Assembly: GCA_964504195.1 (NCBI GenBank)
Contig: CAZDDI010000003.1
Coordinates: 1 to 64,000, forward strand
Direction of reading: 5' to 3'
DNA from: CAZDDI01 sp964504195
GTDB taxonomy: Bacteria; Chloroflexota; Anaerolineae; B4-G1; SLSP01
Length of the DNA: 64,000 nt
Below, piece by piece: positions 32,857-41,883 of this stretch (positions within the stretch are counted from its first letter, which is position 1; every line of letters begins with the position of its first letter). A program made the translations under genes and the position numbers. A model generated the notes under the pieces. That model saw only the letters and a list, made by a program, of their open reading frames with translations, had not been told where the DNA came from and searched no databases.

Positions 32857-34596
32857 CTACCGCTTCACCCACCAGAGGCGCACTTGTGCCGCCCCGGTAC
32901 GCTCGTAGTATTCCAGGCGAATGGTGTGCTCGCCCTCAGCGAGTGTGATCGTGGCGGCCCGTGCGCCGCGCATGGGCCGCCAGCTGTCAATGATGCGCTG
33001 CCCATCCACATAGAGGCGCACACCATCATCCGAATAGGTGTTGAAGGTGTAGCGGCCCGCCTCGAAGCGCGCGGTCTGCTCGAAGGTGGCGGAAAAGTTG
33101 TCTACCGGCACTTTAGGGTCGGGCGATCCCATCCCCCAGTTGAAGCTGAGCGGCGTGTCATGGTCACGCAAGGTGACGACGGGTGTTCCGGACAAGGTTG
33201 CGTTAGCGTAATAGTGGATGGTCCACGGGCCGGGCGCGCCCTGTGTTGTGGCGATCGGCGTTGCTGGGGCTATGCCGGGCGCGGGAGCAACCGGTGCGGC
33301 GGGCGCGGTACCGATGCGCGGTGCGCGGTAAGTGGACGATGGGGCCAGGGCACGGGCAGCCTGCACGGTGGCGGCGTAGTCCCACCAGAATTGGATGCGC
33401 GCGTTGCCGGTAGCATCAAAGTATTCCACCCGTAACGTTTGCGTCCCGGAAAGATAGTGCCAGTCGCGGTAGTGCCAGACGTAGTCTTGCGGCTGCCAGT
33501 AATCCATCAATAGTTCGCGGTCATTGAGCCAGAGCCGCACCCCATCGTCAGCGCGGAAGTTGAAGCGATAGAGACCGGGCGTAAAGTTGATCTGGCGCGT
33601 CCACACGGCGGCAAAGTTATCGCTGGGCAGCCACGAAGCCGGCGCACCTTCACCCCAGTCGAAGTTGATCTCGGGGTCAGTGCGCACCAGTGCCGGGCCG
33701 CCTGCCATAGCCGGATTATCGTAGTAACGCGCCGCCCAACCGTCGGTGACGACGCTCACCCGTTCCCACCAGACATGTACGCTGGCCTCGCCGCCGTGCT
33801 CGTAGTATTCCACCACGATAGCGTGCGTTCCTGCGCTCAAGTTCAGGTCAGCCTGGAAACCATTGAGCTGCTTTTGATCCTGCCAGGCGTCAATGATGCG
33901 CTGCCCGTTGACATAAACGCGCACGCCGTCGTCGCTGTTGGCGAAGAAGCGATAGGTCCCCGCCGTGAAGGAGACATTGCGAGTCCAACGCGCCGAGAAG
34001 TTGTCAGCCGGCACGGCGGGATCAGGACTGCCCGTACCCCAATCGAAATCAATGGCCGCATCATAGCGCGCAAGCAATACCGGGCCGGAGAGCTCCCGAT
34101 TGCCGAAGAACTCCCCATACCAGCCGGAACCTGCTTGCAACCGTTCCCAGCCCAATTGCACGGTAGCGTCGCCGGTATGCTCGTAATACTCCACACGCAC
34201 GCGATGGATGCCGCGCGGGATATAGCGATCCACGATGGAGACTGTGGCGTAGCGGTCGCGCCAATCGTCTATCACCAGCGTATCGCCCACCCAGACCCGA
34301 ATGCCGTCATCGGAGCGGTAGGTGAACCGGTACGTTCCCGCCTCCAACCACTCGTCGCGTGTCCAGCGAGCGGAGAAATTGTCGGCAGGGATGCCCTCGC
34401 CAGGACTACCTGTGCCCCAGCTGAACGAGATGTGTGCATCGTAGCGGGTGAGCGTCGGCCCACCGGAAAGTGTGGGGTTGTTGAAGTATTCGGCGTACCA
34501 TTCGCCAGCCGTTGCTGCGGGCGCAACATTCAGCCCCGCGCCTACCAGAGCCAATGCCATCATTACAGCCATAACCAACCAAAGTTTAGTTTTCAT
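32857..34596 (-). CDS. Secreted protein with four PA14 domains
   Basis: 579 aa. Signal peptide (KLWLVMAVMMALALVGAGLN, cleavage after about residue 30), then four PA14-type beta-barrel domains beginning near residues 32, 157, 288 and 450. Each repeats the pattern GTGSPDP.VPADNFSARWTR, FTYRSDDGIRVWV and HRVRVEYYEHTG. A low-complexity Ala/Pro linker (about 410-445) divides domain 3 from 4. PA14 domains typically bind carbohydrate. No catalytic domain, membrane anchor or sorting motif seen, so it is probably a freely secreted or surface-associated carbohydrate-binding protein. Confidence 0.93.
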   Translation of the reverse strand: MKTKLWLVMAVMMALALVGAGLNVAPAATAGEWYAEYFNNPTLSGGPTLTRYDAHISFSWGTGSPGEGIPADNFSARWTRDEWLEAGTYRFTYRSDDGIRVWVGDTLVIDDWRDRYATVSIVDRYIPRGIHRVRVEYYEHTGDATVQLGWERLQAGSGWYGEFFGNRELSGPVLLARYDAAIDFDWGTGSPDPAVPADNFSARWTRNVSFTAGTYRFFANSDDGVRVYVNGQRIIDAWQDQKQLNGFQADLNLSAGTHAIVVEYYEHGGEASVHVWWERVSVVTDGWAARYYDNPAMAGGPALVRTDPEINFDWGEGAPASWLPSDNFAAVWTRQINFTPGLYRFNFRADDGVRLWLNDRELLMDYWQPQDYVWHYRDWHYLSGTQTLRVEYFDATGNARIQFWWDYAATVQAARALAPSSTYRAPRIGTAPAAPVAPAPGIAPATPIATTQGAPGPWTIHYYANATLSGTPVVTLRDHDTPLSFNWGMGSPDPKVPVDNFSATFEQTARFEAGRYTFNTYSDDGVRLYVDGQRIIDSWRPMRGARAATITLAEGEHTIRLEYYERTGAAQVRLWWVKR

Positions 34597-34772
34597 TGTT
34601 ATTCCTCCATAGAATCAACAAAAGAAGCACCACATCTTAAACCTTGCGATGCGTAAGCCAAGAAGATCTTACCTCACGTTTCACGCACCACCTCTTAGAT
34701 TCTGTCGTTATAGGCGCGCAAAAGTCACACCTTTTGGCGGCGGGGTTAAGTAGCGATGAGGCGAGCAGGGCG

Positions 34773-35234
34773 CTAGTAACGCCCTGTGGGGGTAAGCAGC
34801 AAGTAAACGCCGATGGCCGCAGGGTAGAAGCCGCGCAATGCGAGCGATAGCCACGCTATAGTCAACGGGGGCGTGGGTGCGCTGGCCGGATAGGTCATCC
34901 AAACGTACAGAGAAAAGCCCGCATCGAGCAGCACGAAGACCAACATGAAGGCCGCCGTCGCTAGTGTGACCGAATGCGCAGCAGGTTTGCGGGTAAGCCA
35001 GAGTAGCCCGGCAATCCCGAATCCCAAGGCCGCGAGGACATTCGCGCCCAGCCCAATCCACATCTCGGCGCGCAGCGCCTCTTGCAGGGGCGAAGCCGCG
35101 AAGTCTTGCAGCAGATTGGGGACAGCAAATCCGCCGACGCCTCCGCAGCCCAGGTAGGTTAACCCGAAGAGCAGGTTGAGCAGTCCCAAGTTGCGGAAGA
35201 TCCGGTGAGGTGATGGTGTGTGTGAATAGGTCAT
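34773..35234 (-). CDS. Small four-helix membrane protein
   Basis: 153 aa from ATG 35234 (MTYSHTPSPHRIFRNLG); a longer frame extends 14 residues upstream into the HNH gene. Four hydrophobic segments: GLLNLLFGLTYLGCGGVGGF, GLGANVLAALGFGIAGLLWL, LATAAFMLVFVLLDAGFSLY and a final helix. No recognised family or motif. Function unknown. It begins inside the 3' end of the HNH endonuclease gene region (stop at 35257, so a 22-bp gap). Confidence 0.65.
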   Translation of the reverse strand: MTYSHTPSPHRIFRNLGLLNLLFGLTYLGCGGVGGFAVPNLLQDFAASPLQEALRAEMWIGLGANVLAALGFGIAGLLWLTRKPAAHSVTLATAAFMLVFVLLDAGFSLYVWMTYPASAPTPPLTIAWLSLALRGFYPAAIGVYLLLTPTGRY

Positions 35235-35256
35235 GTGTGTGAGTCTTAAATTCTTG

Positions 35257-35988
35257 TTATGCTGTGAGTAGGCCACCCAGACCTACTCGGTTTCTATGTT
35301 TTTGCAAAAATACGGTATTGGGAGGATGTGTCTGAGGTACTTTGAAGTAGTGTGTTCTATCCATGAGTAAAGTAACGATCTCACTTGAAACAATAGGACG
35401 CTTTACAATGTGAAAATCACTGGTGAGACCGAAGTAACCACGCTCGAAAAGTATGTCGTGAAAACAACACATACACATCAAATTGGTGAGATCGCCGCGC
35501 GACTCTGGTTCATCTGCCCATCGTGCTATGTGACCGGCAACCAGTAAATCCGACTCTTGAATGTCACAAAATGCACATTCTCCGTGATAGTTTTCTAACG
35601 TAGCGCGTCTTAGGCGTTCTTGTCCCACTCTGCGCCGGGCCAGGACTTGTTCATCTGCCGCCGGAAGAATGCCGATTTTGAGCTTATTTTGCATAATGGC
35701 GAAATCAATCGCATCTTCTGGAAAATCCTGTTCTTCTATGTGAATTGCTGTATCTGCGAGCAGGTAAGTACCTGCGTAATCATTAAAGTACAAGATTTTC
35801 TTGTCACGCAGTTCTTGTAACACTCGGCTCAATGTTTGGCCTGGCGTTGCGCCAGCGGTGTCCACATCCCGGATAATTTGGGTAAGTTCTTCATTGATTA
35901 AATCTTTGCGGTGTATGATCCGGGTAGTGTGCCGGAGCGCATAACGACGCAAAGCCGCGATAACTGCATCTCTCCAAAGCATACGCAA
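35257..35988 (-). CDS. HNH endonuclease with N-terminal winged-helix-like domain
   Basis: 243 aa. The C-terminal HNH nuclease has zinc-binding CAFC (Cys138, Cys141) and LMCMCC, and the catalytic set His153 (VAGHIARW), Asn169 and His177 (CCFHD). The N-terminal 80 residues (AVIAALRRYALRHTTRIIHR, LSRVLQELRDKKILYF) look like a winged-helix DNA-binding domain, as in type II and modification-dependent restriction enzymes. No methyltransferase is next to it, so it could be a methyl-directed enzyme or a solitary nuclease. Visibly more AT-rich than ftsK beside it, suggesting transfer. Confidence 0.85.
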   Translation of the reverse strand: MRMLWRDAVIAALRRYALRHTTRIIHRKDLINEELTQIIRDVDTAGATPGQTLSRVLQELRDKKILYFNDYAGTYLLADTAIHIEEQDFPEDAIDFAIMQNKLKIGILPAADEQVLARRRVGQERLRRATLENYHGECAFCDIQESDLLVAGHIARWADEPESRGDLTNLMCMCCFHDILFERGYFGLTSDFHIVKRPIVSSEIVTLLMDRTHYFKVPQTHPPNTVFLQKHRNRVGLGGLLTA

Positions 35989-35997
35989 TACTCCTTC

Positions 35998-38301
35998 CTA
36001 CAACTCATCTTCCCCGCCGAGGATGACCCGGCGCGGACGCCCGGCGCTCTCCTGCGGGCCGACGATGCCCAGCTCTTCCATCTGCTCCATGATGCGGGCG
36101 GCGCGGGGGTAGCTGATGCGCAACCGCCGCTGTAGGCTGGAAGTGGAAATTTGTCCGCTTTGTTGCGCCAGGGCGATGGCCTGATCTAACAGGTCGCTGT
36201 CTTCGGCTTCCCCGTCGGAAAGGGGTGCTTGCAGGGCGGGCGCGGCGGCGAGCTGCTCCCAGGGTGGCTGTGCGGGCGTGGCGCCATGCGATTTCTGCCA
36301 AAAGCGGATGATGGCTTCGACCTCATCATCGGAAATGAAGCATCCTTGCAAACGGCGCGGCGCGGCAGCGTCGGGCGGAAGGAAGAGCATATCCCCGCGT
36401 CCGAGCAGCGATTCGGCCCCTGGCGTATCGAGGATGACCCGCGAATCCATGCCGCTGGCGGTGGCGAAGCTGACCCGCGCAGGGAAATTGGCCTTGATCA
36501 GCCCAGTCACTACATCGGTGCTGGGGCGTTGCGTGGCGACGACTAGATGGATGCCGGTGGCGCGCGCCATCTGCGCGATGCGCGTCAGCGTGCGCTCGGT
36601 CTCTTCTGGCGCGGCCATCATCAGATCGGCCAGTTCGTCAATCATCACCAGGATACGCGGCAGTTGTGGTTCACCCTGGCGTGCCATCTTGGTATTGTAA
36701 TCATCGAGGTTGCGGGAGAGGCTTTCGGCAAAGCGCTTGTAGCGTTGATCCATTTCGTAAGCCACCCAGCGCAACACGCGCAACACCCGCTCTAGCTCGA
36801 ACTCGGCCCGCCCTAGCAAGTGCGGCAGTCCGTTGAACTGGCTGAGCTCGACCATCTTGGGGTCAATCGTCACCAGGCGCAGCGTATCCGGCGTGTGCCG
36901 CATGACGAGGCTGGCGGCCAGGGACTTAACGAAGACGGATTTACCGCTGCCGGTGGTGCCGGCAACGAGCAGATGCAGCATGGCGGAGAGGTCGGCCACC
37001 ACCGCGCTGCCGGCCACGTCCAGCCCCAGCGCGAAGCAGAGTGGCTTGTGGCAGCGTTCGTACTCCTCCCGCTCCAGAACTTGGCGCAATGTGACGAGCG
37101 CGATTTCCTCGTTGGGGACTTCGATACCGACCACCGCGCGGCCTGGCACGGGGGCCTCGACGCGCAGGGAGCGGGCAGCCAGCGCCAGGGCAAGGTCATC
37201 AGCGAGGGTGGCGATTTGGCTGACGCGCACTTTGCGCTGCTCTTCGCCATCCGCGCCGCGCGCGATGTAACCCGGCGCGACGCCGAATTGGGTGACGGTC
37301 GGGCCAGGGCGCACCTCAATGACTTCTGCCGGTACGCCAAACTGCGCCAGGGTTTCTTCGATAATGCGCCGCTTGCTTTCGATTTCGCTGGGCGAGAGGC
37401 CGCCGAGTTTGCTGGTGTGGAGCAAGGTGAGGGGGGGCAAATCGGGCGCGCGCGGCGCAGTCGGCTTGGGCGGTGTAGGCTCAGCTGCCGCCGCCGTTCC
37501 CTTCGCCATAATGGATTCAGGGAGTGGCGGTGGCGCGGGGGTTTGGCGGGGACGCTTGGGAACTGGCGAAACTACTACACCATGTGCAATTTGCTGTGGT
37601 TCTTCCGATTGGGAGCGCGCTTCTCGGAGTGCCTGTTGGGTTTGCCAGACTCGTTGCACACGTTGCACAAGAGCTTTGAGATCGTTGATGGTTAGATCAA
37701 ATGCCAAGCTAAAGCCTAACACGGCAAGAAACAGCATGAACAGGCCGGTGAGGAGTGAGCCGAAGTAAGTGTAGAAGAAGTGCCATAAAGCCCAGCCGAG
37801 CAGTCCGCCGCCATAGCCAGCTTCCACTAGCGCCCAACTCTGGTTTTGCATCAACGTATGGGTGAGGGTCAACAGAGCAACCAACGCCAGTTCCAGACCC
37901 AGAATGGGACGCCAGCGCCAAACTGAGGGGCGATGCACTAAGTGGCGTAACCACAGTAGTCCCATCGCGATAAGAAGTGCGGCGATGAGATAGGCGCCCC
38001 AGCCGAAGAGGTAGACCAGTGCGCGCGCCCAGGCATTGACTAGCGCGCCGGAATTGAACCCGGCCACGGTTGCCAGCGTGAGCGCGCCCACGCCCATCAG
38101 TAGAAAGGCCAGGATTTGTTGCCCGGTAGGGCCGGATAGGATCTCCCGTAAGCGGCGCAACAAAGGGGTGAGGTACGCGCTTACGGATTTTCGCGCGGGT
38201 GCGCGCGTGCGCCCGCTGCGCGTGTTGCTTGCGCGGCTCCCGCCGCCGCTACTGGTGCTGCGTGGGCGGGTCATTTGGGCACGCCGGTTACGCGAAGTCA
38301 T
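35998..38301 (-). CDS. ftsK: DNA translocase FtsK/SpoIIIE
   Basis: 767 aa from ATG 38301; ATGs at 38310 and 38274 are also in frame. Basic Arg/Ser-rich start, four N-terminal helices (from ILAFLLMGVGALTLATVAGF to about residue 210), a linker, then the RecA-like motor: VAGTTGSGKSVFV (Walker A), LPRILVMIDELADLMM (Walker B) and VVATQRPSTDVVTGLIKANF. C-terminal gamma winged helix (SSLQRRLRISYPRAARIMEQ) for KOPS/SRS recognition. Pumps chromosome DNA through the division septum, usually activating XerCD; a XerD-like gene is 5 kb away. Its start overlaps the end of the three-S1 gene. Confidence 0.96.
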   Translation of the reverse strand: MTSRNRRAQMTRPRSTSSGGGSRASNTRSGRTRAPARKSVSAYLTPLLRRLREILSGPTGQQILAFLLMGVGALTLATVAGFNSGALVNAWARALVYLFGWGAYLIAALLIAMGLLWLRHLVHRPSVWRWRPILGLELALVALLTLTHTLMQNQSWALVEAGYGGGLLGWALWHFFYTYFGSLLTGLFMLFLAVLGFSLAFDLTINDLKALVQRVQRVWQTQQALREARSQSEEPQQIAHGVVVSPVPKRPRQTPAPPPLPESIMAKGTAAAAEPTPPKPTAPRAPDLPPLTLLHTSKLGGLSPSEIESKRRIIEETLAQFGVPAEVIEVRPGPTVTQFGVAPGYIARGADGEEQRKVRVSQIATLADDLALALAARSLRVEAPVPGRAVVGIEVPNEEIALVTLRQVLEREEYERCHKPLCFALGLDVAGSAVVADLSAMLHLLVAGTTGSGKSVFVKSLAASLVMRHTPDTLRLVTIDPKMVELSQFNGLPHLLGRAEFELERVLRVLRWVAYEMDQRYKRFAESLSRNLDDYNTKMARQGEPQLPRILVMIDELADLMMAAPEETERTLTRIAQMARATGIHLVVATQRPSTDVVTGLIKANFPARVSFATASGMDSRVILDTPGAESLLGRGDMLFLPPDAAAPRRLQGCFISDDEVEAIIRFWQKSHGATPAQPPWEQLAAAPALQAPLSDGEAEDSDLLDQAIALAQQSGQISTSSLQRRLRISYPRAARIMEQMEELGIVGPQESAGRPRRVILGGEDEL

Positions 38302-39241
38302 ACCCCGCATCCTCGTTCGGCAAGCTCAATGCGATGCGATGTTCACGTGGAGCGATCTCCACCACGCGCACGCGCAATGATTGCCCCACAGAGTAGCATT
38401 GTGTCAGATTGAGAGCTTCCGGGTCGTTGCCGTTGCAGATGGCGGAGATGTGCAGCAGCCCTTCGATTCCGGTGACAAGTTCCATAAAGACACCGAAGCG
38501 TTCCACACTGACAATTGTGCCTTCAATTTCATCACCGGGCCGCAGGCGACGGTCGACAGTATCCCAGGGGTTAGGCGTAAGGCGTTTGAGGCTTAGCCCT
38601 ACACGTTGTTGTGCAGTATCCACGTTGAGGATGAGCACTTCTACGGCTTGTCCTTGCTGCAAGAAGTCTTGTGGATGGCGCACGCGCCCCCAAGAGATTT
38701 CCGAGATGTGGATCATGCCTTCGAGCGGGCCGATATTCACAAACGCGCCGAAGGGCCGTACACTGGTGACATGCCCGGTGCAGGTGTTTCCCGCGTTCAA
38801 CCAGTCCGGCCAGTCCGGCTCAAATTTTTCACAAGTCTCTATCTGGCGCTCGGAGAGCAAGATGCGGTTGCGTAGCGGTTCGACTTCGATGATGCACAAA
38901 CGCAGCGAGCGGCCCAGGTAAGTGGAGAAGCGTGCTTCGCGTGCTTCGGGGTCGGCAGGAAAAGGATATTCGAGGATGTGGGAAGCGGGAATGAAGCATT
39001 CTACGCCCTTCCAGTGTGCAATTAGACCACCACGGTTGAAACTATCTATGGTCAATTGCATGATGTGGCGGTTGGTTTGTAGGTGGCGCGCTTCGTCCCA
39101 AACGGCAATAGGGATTTCTGGTGGATCGGCCCAGGTCCAGCTGTCGGAGCATACGGTGTTGACGATAGGCCCTTCCTCCAAGACGGAATTCCAATATTCT
39201 TCATCGGGCGGGACATACGGGGGTAGATACACACTATTCAT
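38288..39241 (-). CDS. Protein with three S1 RNA-binding domains
   Basis: 317 aa. Three OB-fold S1 domains: a divergent first (about 75-140, GGLIAHWKGVECFIPASHIL), a canonical second (GHVTSVRPFGAFVNIGPLEG, then MIHISEISWGRV) and a third (GTIVSVERFGVFMELVTGIE, then GLLHISAI). Related to ribosomal protein S1 but distinct from the four-domain rpsA at 49.1 kb; probably an accessory translation or RNA-binding factor. Starts after an AGAGGAG SD that follows a leader repeat. Overlaps ftsK by 14 bp. Confidence 0.88.
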   Translation of the reverse strand: MNSVYLPPYVPPDEEYWNSVLEEGPIVNTVCSDSWTWADPPEIPIAVWDEARHLQTNRHIMQLTIDSFNRGGLIAHWKGVECFIPASHILEYPFPADPEAREARFSTYLGRSLRLCIIEVEPLRNRILLSERQIETCEKFEPDWPDWLNAGNTCTGHVTSVRPFGAFVNIGPLEGMIHISEISWGRVRHPQDFLQQGQAVEVLILNVDTAQQRVGLSLKRLTPNPWDTVDRRLRPGDEIEGTIVSVERFGVFMELVTGIEGLLHISAICNGNDPEALNLTQCYSVGQSLRVRVVEIAPREHRIALSLPNEDAGYDFA

Positions 39242-39255
39242 GGTTACACTCCTCT

Positions 39256-39279
39256 AAATAGCAAATGGCAAATCTCAAG
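39256..39279 (-). repeat. Leader repeat upstream of the three-S1 gene
   Basis: On the coding strand CTTGAGATTTGCCATTTGCT then ATTT, directly before AGAGGAG and the ATG at 39241. Close match to the leader consensus. Confidence 0.75.
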
Positions 39280-39404
39280 GTAGTTACAGCCGTTGGTTGA
39301 GCTCTTTGAGACCTGGCGCGGGTTTTGGCAAGCTCAACCGTCTTTTCTACACTTTTGGATAGATTCCATAACCTCCGCGTCCGCGCGGGGTAGATGACAG
39401 ACAG

Positions 39405-41261
39405 CTAAAGTATTGTTTCTTGTGCTTCGGTTTCCATGGCAAGTAAGATAGCTGCGAGATTTTCGATGGCAACGCGCTGTTTGCGGTAAAAGTCCGATTC
39501 GCTCAGGGCCAGTCGCATCGCCACCGCGCGCACTTTTTGGCCGCGCAGGAATTTCATCTCTAAGATATTGTATAACAACCATTCAGGAGCTGTCAACTTA
39601 CGTTCCCCGTCGGGGCGAAGCTGTTCGATAGCTTCAGCCAGTACGGCACGTAATCCTTTAATCGAGTTGCCATCGAGATCGGCAGCGGCACGTTGTACAA
39701 TTTGCCAGTTGAGCAGCGGGTTTTCGGTGAGGCGTGGGCCGCCCCAATAATGTGCCAGCGCGTCGTGGATCCATTGTGGCAGTTCGGGCGTATCAGCAGG
39801 TACATTTGCCGGGTTGCGTAGAGCGGCCCGCTGCCGTTGTCGGCTATCCATCGCCGGTAGCAGTGATGTGAACATAGCCAGCACCAACTGCTGCAAACGG
39901 CGATCCTCCAGGGCCGCGCGGGCTTGTTGTAACGCTTGATCCAGTGCCTGCTGCTGTTGTGGTGCGAGGGGTAGCGGTATCGCGGGTGAGTGTAGTGCCA
40001 ACAACCCCAACAGGGTTTGCTCGGTGCGGTCGTGGAGTGGCGCGATCCAGTAGTCGTTCCAGACCAAAAAGCCGTGTTGTCGCTGTACTGGGTGCTCCTC
40101 CTGTGGCGGCCATGCACTGAATATCTCTGCTGGGATACGTAATCCGCACCAAACGTCCCCGCGCATTTGACCATCCTCAAGCATTGCCAACAGCCCCCCA
40201 TGACTATGTAAAAGTTCACAGATCATAGCCAGTAAATTCTCCAGGAATTGCCGGGTGTCGGTGGTGGTCAGTAAGCGTTGGCTCAGCTCCTGGATTTGGG
40301 CTACTTCGGTGCGGCCCTCGCGGTAGAGTGCCAGATCAAGGATGGGCTTCCCCAATTCCACCGCCAGCTGCCCCAAGATGAACGTCAGCACTAGTGCTAC
40401 CAGCGAAAGCGTGTAGCGGCCCAGACCGAGTGCTTGTTCGAGCAACAATCCGCCACCAAAACAACTTAGCGCTACAATTGCTGTCGCTGGGCCGCGTAGC
40501 AGGAAGCGGACTAGCCGGTGCTTGATGATGCGATCCGGCGAGAGTGTGTCAATGAAGGCCACACTGTAGGCCATCAAAACCAGCATGACGCCGATAGCGA
40601 CATTACCAAGAATTAGCAGGATCCACAAAAGTGCGCCGGGTAGTTTCGCGGGCCAACCGATGACCAACAGGTAGGGGAACACGCCCGCTGCCGGTGCCAA
40701 CATACCAACAGAGAGGTAGGTCATACGCCGTCGTGCCGCACGAGTGTAACTGCGCCGCCGCACTAAACGGCTCATCCATAAGGCCCAGAGTGTTGTTGCT
40801 CCGAAATAGAGCGCGAACGGGTAGAATAGCGGGCCGGGGCGCAGGTGTGTTACTCCTTGGGTGAACACACCGTCATAAGCTACCCCATCGCTGAACAAGG
40901 CCAGTAGGGCAATCAGTGTGCTGCCGGTGAAGCTCGCGCGATATAGCCAGCGGGGTGAGTGGTTCTCAAAAACGGAGAGGCGAATGGCGCGGGCAAACAG
41001 TAGATAGAGCGTTGGTGTGAAGGCGATGCCGAGCCATTGCAGGCGAAGCAACAATAGTGCCCGTGTGGGGTTGTTGATATTGATGAGTAATAGGTCCGTT
41101 ACATAGACAATGAGGACGCAGGTTAACAGGCCATTGAAGACCATCGCGACGCGACTTTCCCGATTGTAAAAGAACAGATAGAGTAGCACTGCAAACGCGG
41201 TTGCGCTTACTCCGGCCATCAATACGTCATTGACCGCGACGAGAAACGTTTGAAAGTTCAT
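39405..41261 (-). CDS. Multi-helix membrane sensor with GAF-like domain and C-terminal HTH-like tail
   Basis: 618 aa. The N-terminal 270 residues hold about eight helices laid out like the 7TM sensor region of some histidine kinases (LLLRLQWLGIAFTPTLYLLF and following). A GAF-like region follows (about 300-430, with TTTDTRQFLENLLAMICELL). There is no HisKA or HATPase motif. The last 60 residues (LTAPEWLLYNILEMKFLRGQ, then VRAVAMRLALSESDFYRKQR) look like a helix-turn-helix of sigma-region-4 or regulator type. It could be a membrane-tethered one-component regulator; that is inference. No adjacent kinase. Confidence 0.7.
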   Translation of the reverse strand: MNFQTFLVAVNDVLMAGVSATAFAVLLYLFFYNRESRVAMVFNGLLTCVLIVYVTDLLLININNPTRALLLLRLQWLGIAFTPTLYLLFARAIRLSVFENHSPRWLYRASFTGSTLIALLALFSDGVAYDGVFTQGVTHLRPGPLFYPFALYFGATTLWALWMSRLVRRRSYTRAARRRMTYLSVGMLAPAAGVFPYLLVIGWPAKLPGALLWILLILGNVAIGVMLVLMAYSVAFIDTLSPDRIIKHRLVRFLLRGPATAIVALSCFGGGLLLEQALGLGRYTLSLVALVLTFILGQLAVELGKPILDLALYREGRTEVAQIQELSQRLLTTTDTRQFLENLLAMICELLHSHGGLLAMLEDGQMRGDVWCGLRIPAEIFSAWPPQEEHPVQRQHGFLVWNDYWIAPLHDRTEQTLLGLLALHSPAIPLPLAPQQQQALDQALQQARAALEDRRLQQLVLAMFTSLLPAMDSRQRQRAALRNPANVPADTPELPQWIHDALAHYWGGPRLTENPLLNWQIVQRAAADLDGNSIKGLRAVLAEAIEQLRPDGERKLTAPEWLLYNILEMKFLRGQKVRAVAMRLALSESDFYRKQRVAIENLAAILLAMETEAQETIL

Positions 41262-41282
41262 TTTTTAACGTTAAATTTTATA

Positions 41283-41328
41283 CCCAACTCGTGAAACCTG
41301 ATCAGAAAATCGCGTTTTACGAGTTGGG
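41283..41328 (-). terminator. Hairpin between GNAT gene and membrane sensor gene
   Basis: CCCAACTCGT (41283-41292) and ACGAGTTGGG (41319-41328) are exact complements, with inner GAAAC/GTTTT partly pairing. It lies 8 bp past the GNAT stop. Confidence 0.6.
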
Positions 41329-41335
41329 CAGTATG

Positions 41336-41866
41336 TTACCGAATGCGTTTGCGCAAAAACAGCCCTACATGGTGTCCCGGCCAGTAGGCTTCTTGATAGC
41401 CACAGAAAGCAAATCCCTGCGCCAACGCGAAGGCGATGGCGGGCTGTGCTTTTGGCGGGAACGCGAATAGCAATTGCTCCACCGGTTGGCGCAAGCACCA
41501 CTCCGTAGCGTGCTGGAGTAGCTGTTCGGCAAAGTGCTGCCGTCGAAATTCCGTTGCTACCCCCAGGTCGGTGATGTGGGCCTGGCGTTGATCAAGTTCC
41601 AACCGCAGCGCAAGGTAGCCCAGTACCTTGCGGCGTTCCATGGCAACCCAGAACCCGTCGCGGTGCAGCCAGGCTTGCAGGCGTTCCTCCGGCGAGAGCG
41701 GGTGGGTGATGCGTTGTTTGCGCGGCAAGCGTACCTCGCGGAAATGCGCTCCCCAGGCGCGCTCGGCGTGTTCCTCTACCATTTGCCACACGCTTTCCGT
41801 TTCAAAAGAGACATCCAATTGCAAACAAGCCTTTAGATCTTCTTCGCGCGCTGCACGAATCCGCAT
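41336..41866 (-). CDS. GNAT-family N-acetyltransferase
   Basis: 176 aa from ATG 41866, supported by GAAAGGAGCGCCGAACC just upstream; a longer frame reaches into the preceding gene. GNAT fold: MRIRAAREEDLKACLQLD (beta1-alpha1), GYLALRLELDQRQAHITDLG (beta4), and the acetyl-CoA loop VATEFRRQHFAEQLLQHAT (R/Q-x-x-x-x-G/A variant), followed by GFAFCGYQEAYW and a C-terminal FLRKRIR. Substrate unknown. Last gene of the xerD-punA-Ig-GNAT run, 17 bp after the previous stop. Confidence 0.88.
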   Translation of the reverse strand: MRIRAAREEDLKACLQLDVSFETESVWQMVEEHAERAWGAHFREVRLPRKQRITHPLSPEERLQAWLHRDGFWVAMERRKVLGYLALRLELDQRQAHITDLGVATEFRRQHFAEQLLQHATEWCLRQPVEQLLFAFPPKAQPAIAFALAQGFAFCGYQEAYWPGHHVGLFLRKRIR

Positions 41867-41883
41867 GGTTCGGCGCTCCTTTC

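Noticed and set aside
33775..34656. A 293-codon frame opposite the PA14 gene
   Set aside because: The PA14 repeats on the minus strand are unmistakable; the antisense frame arises from their regular codon pattern.
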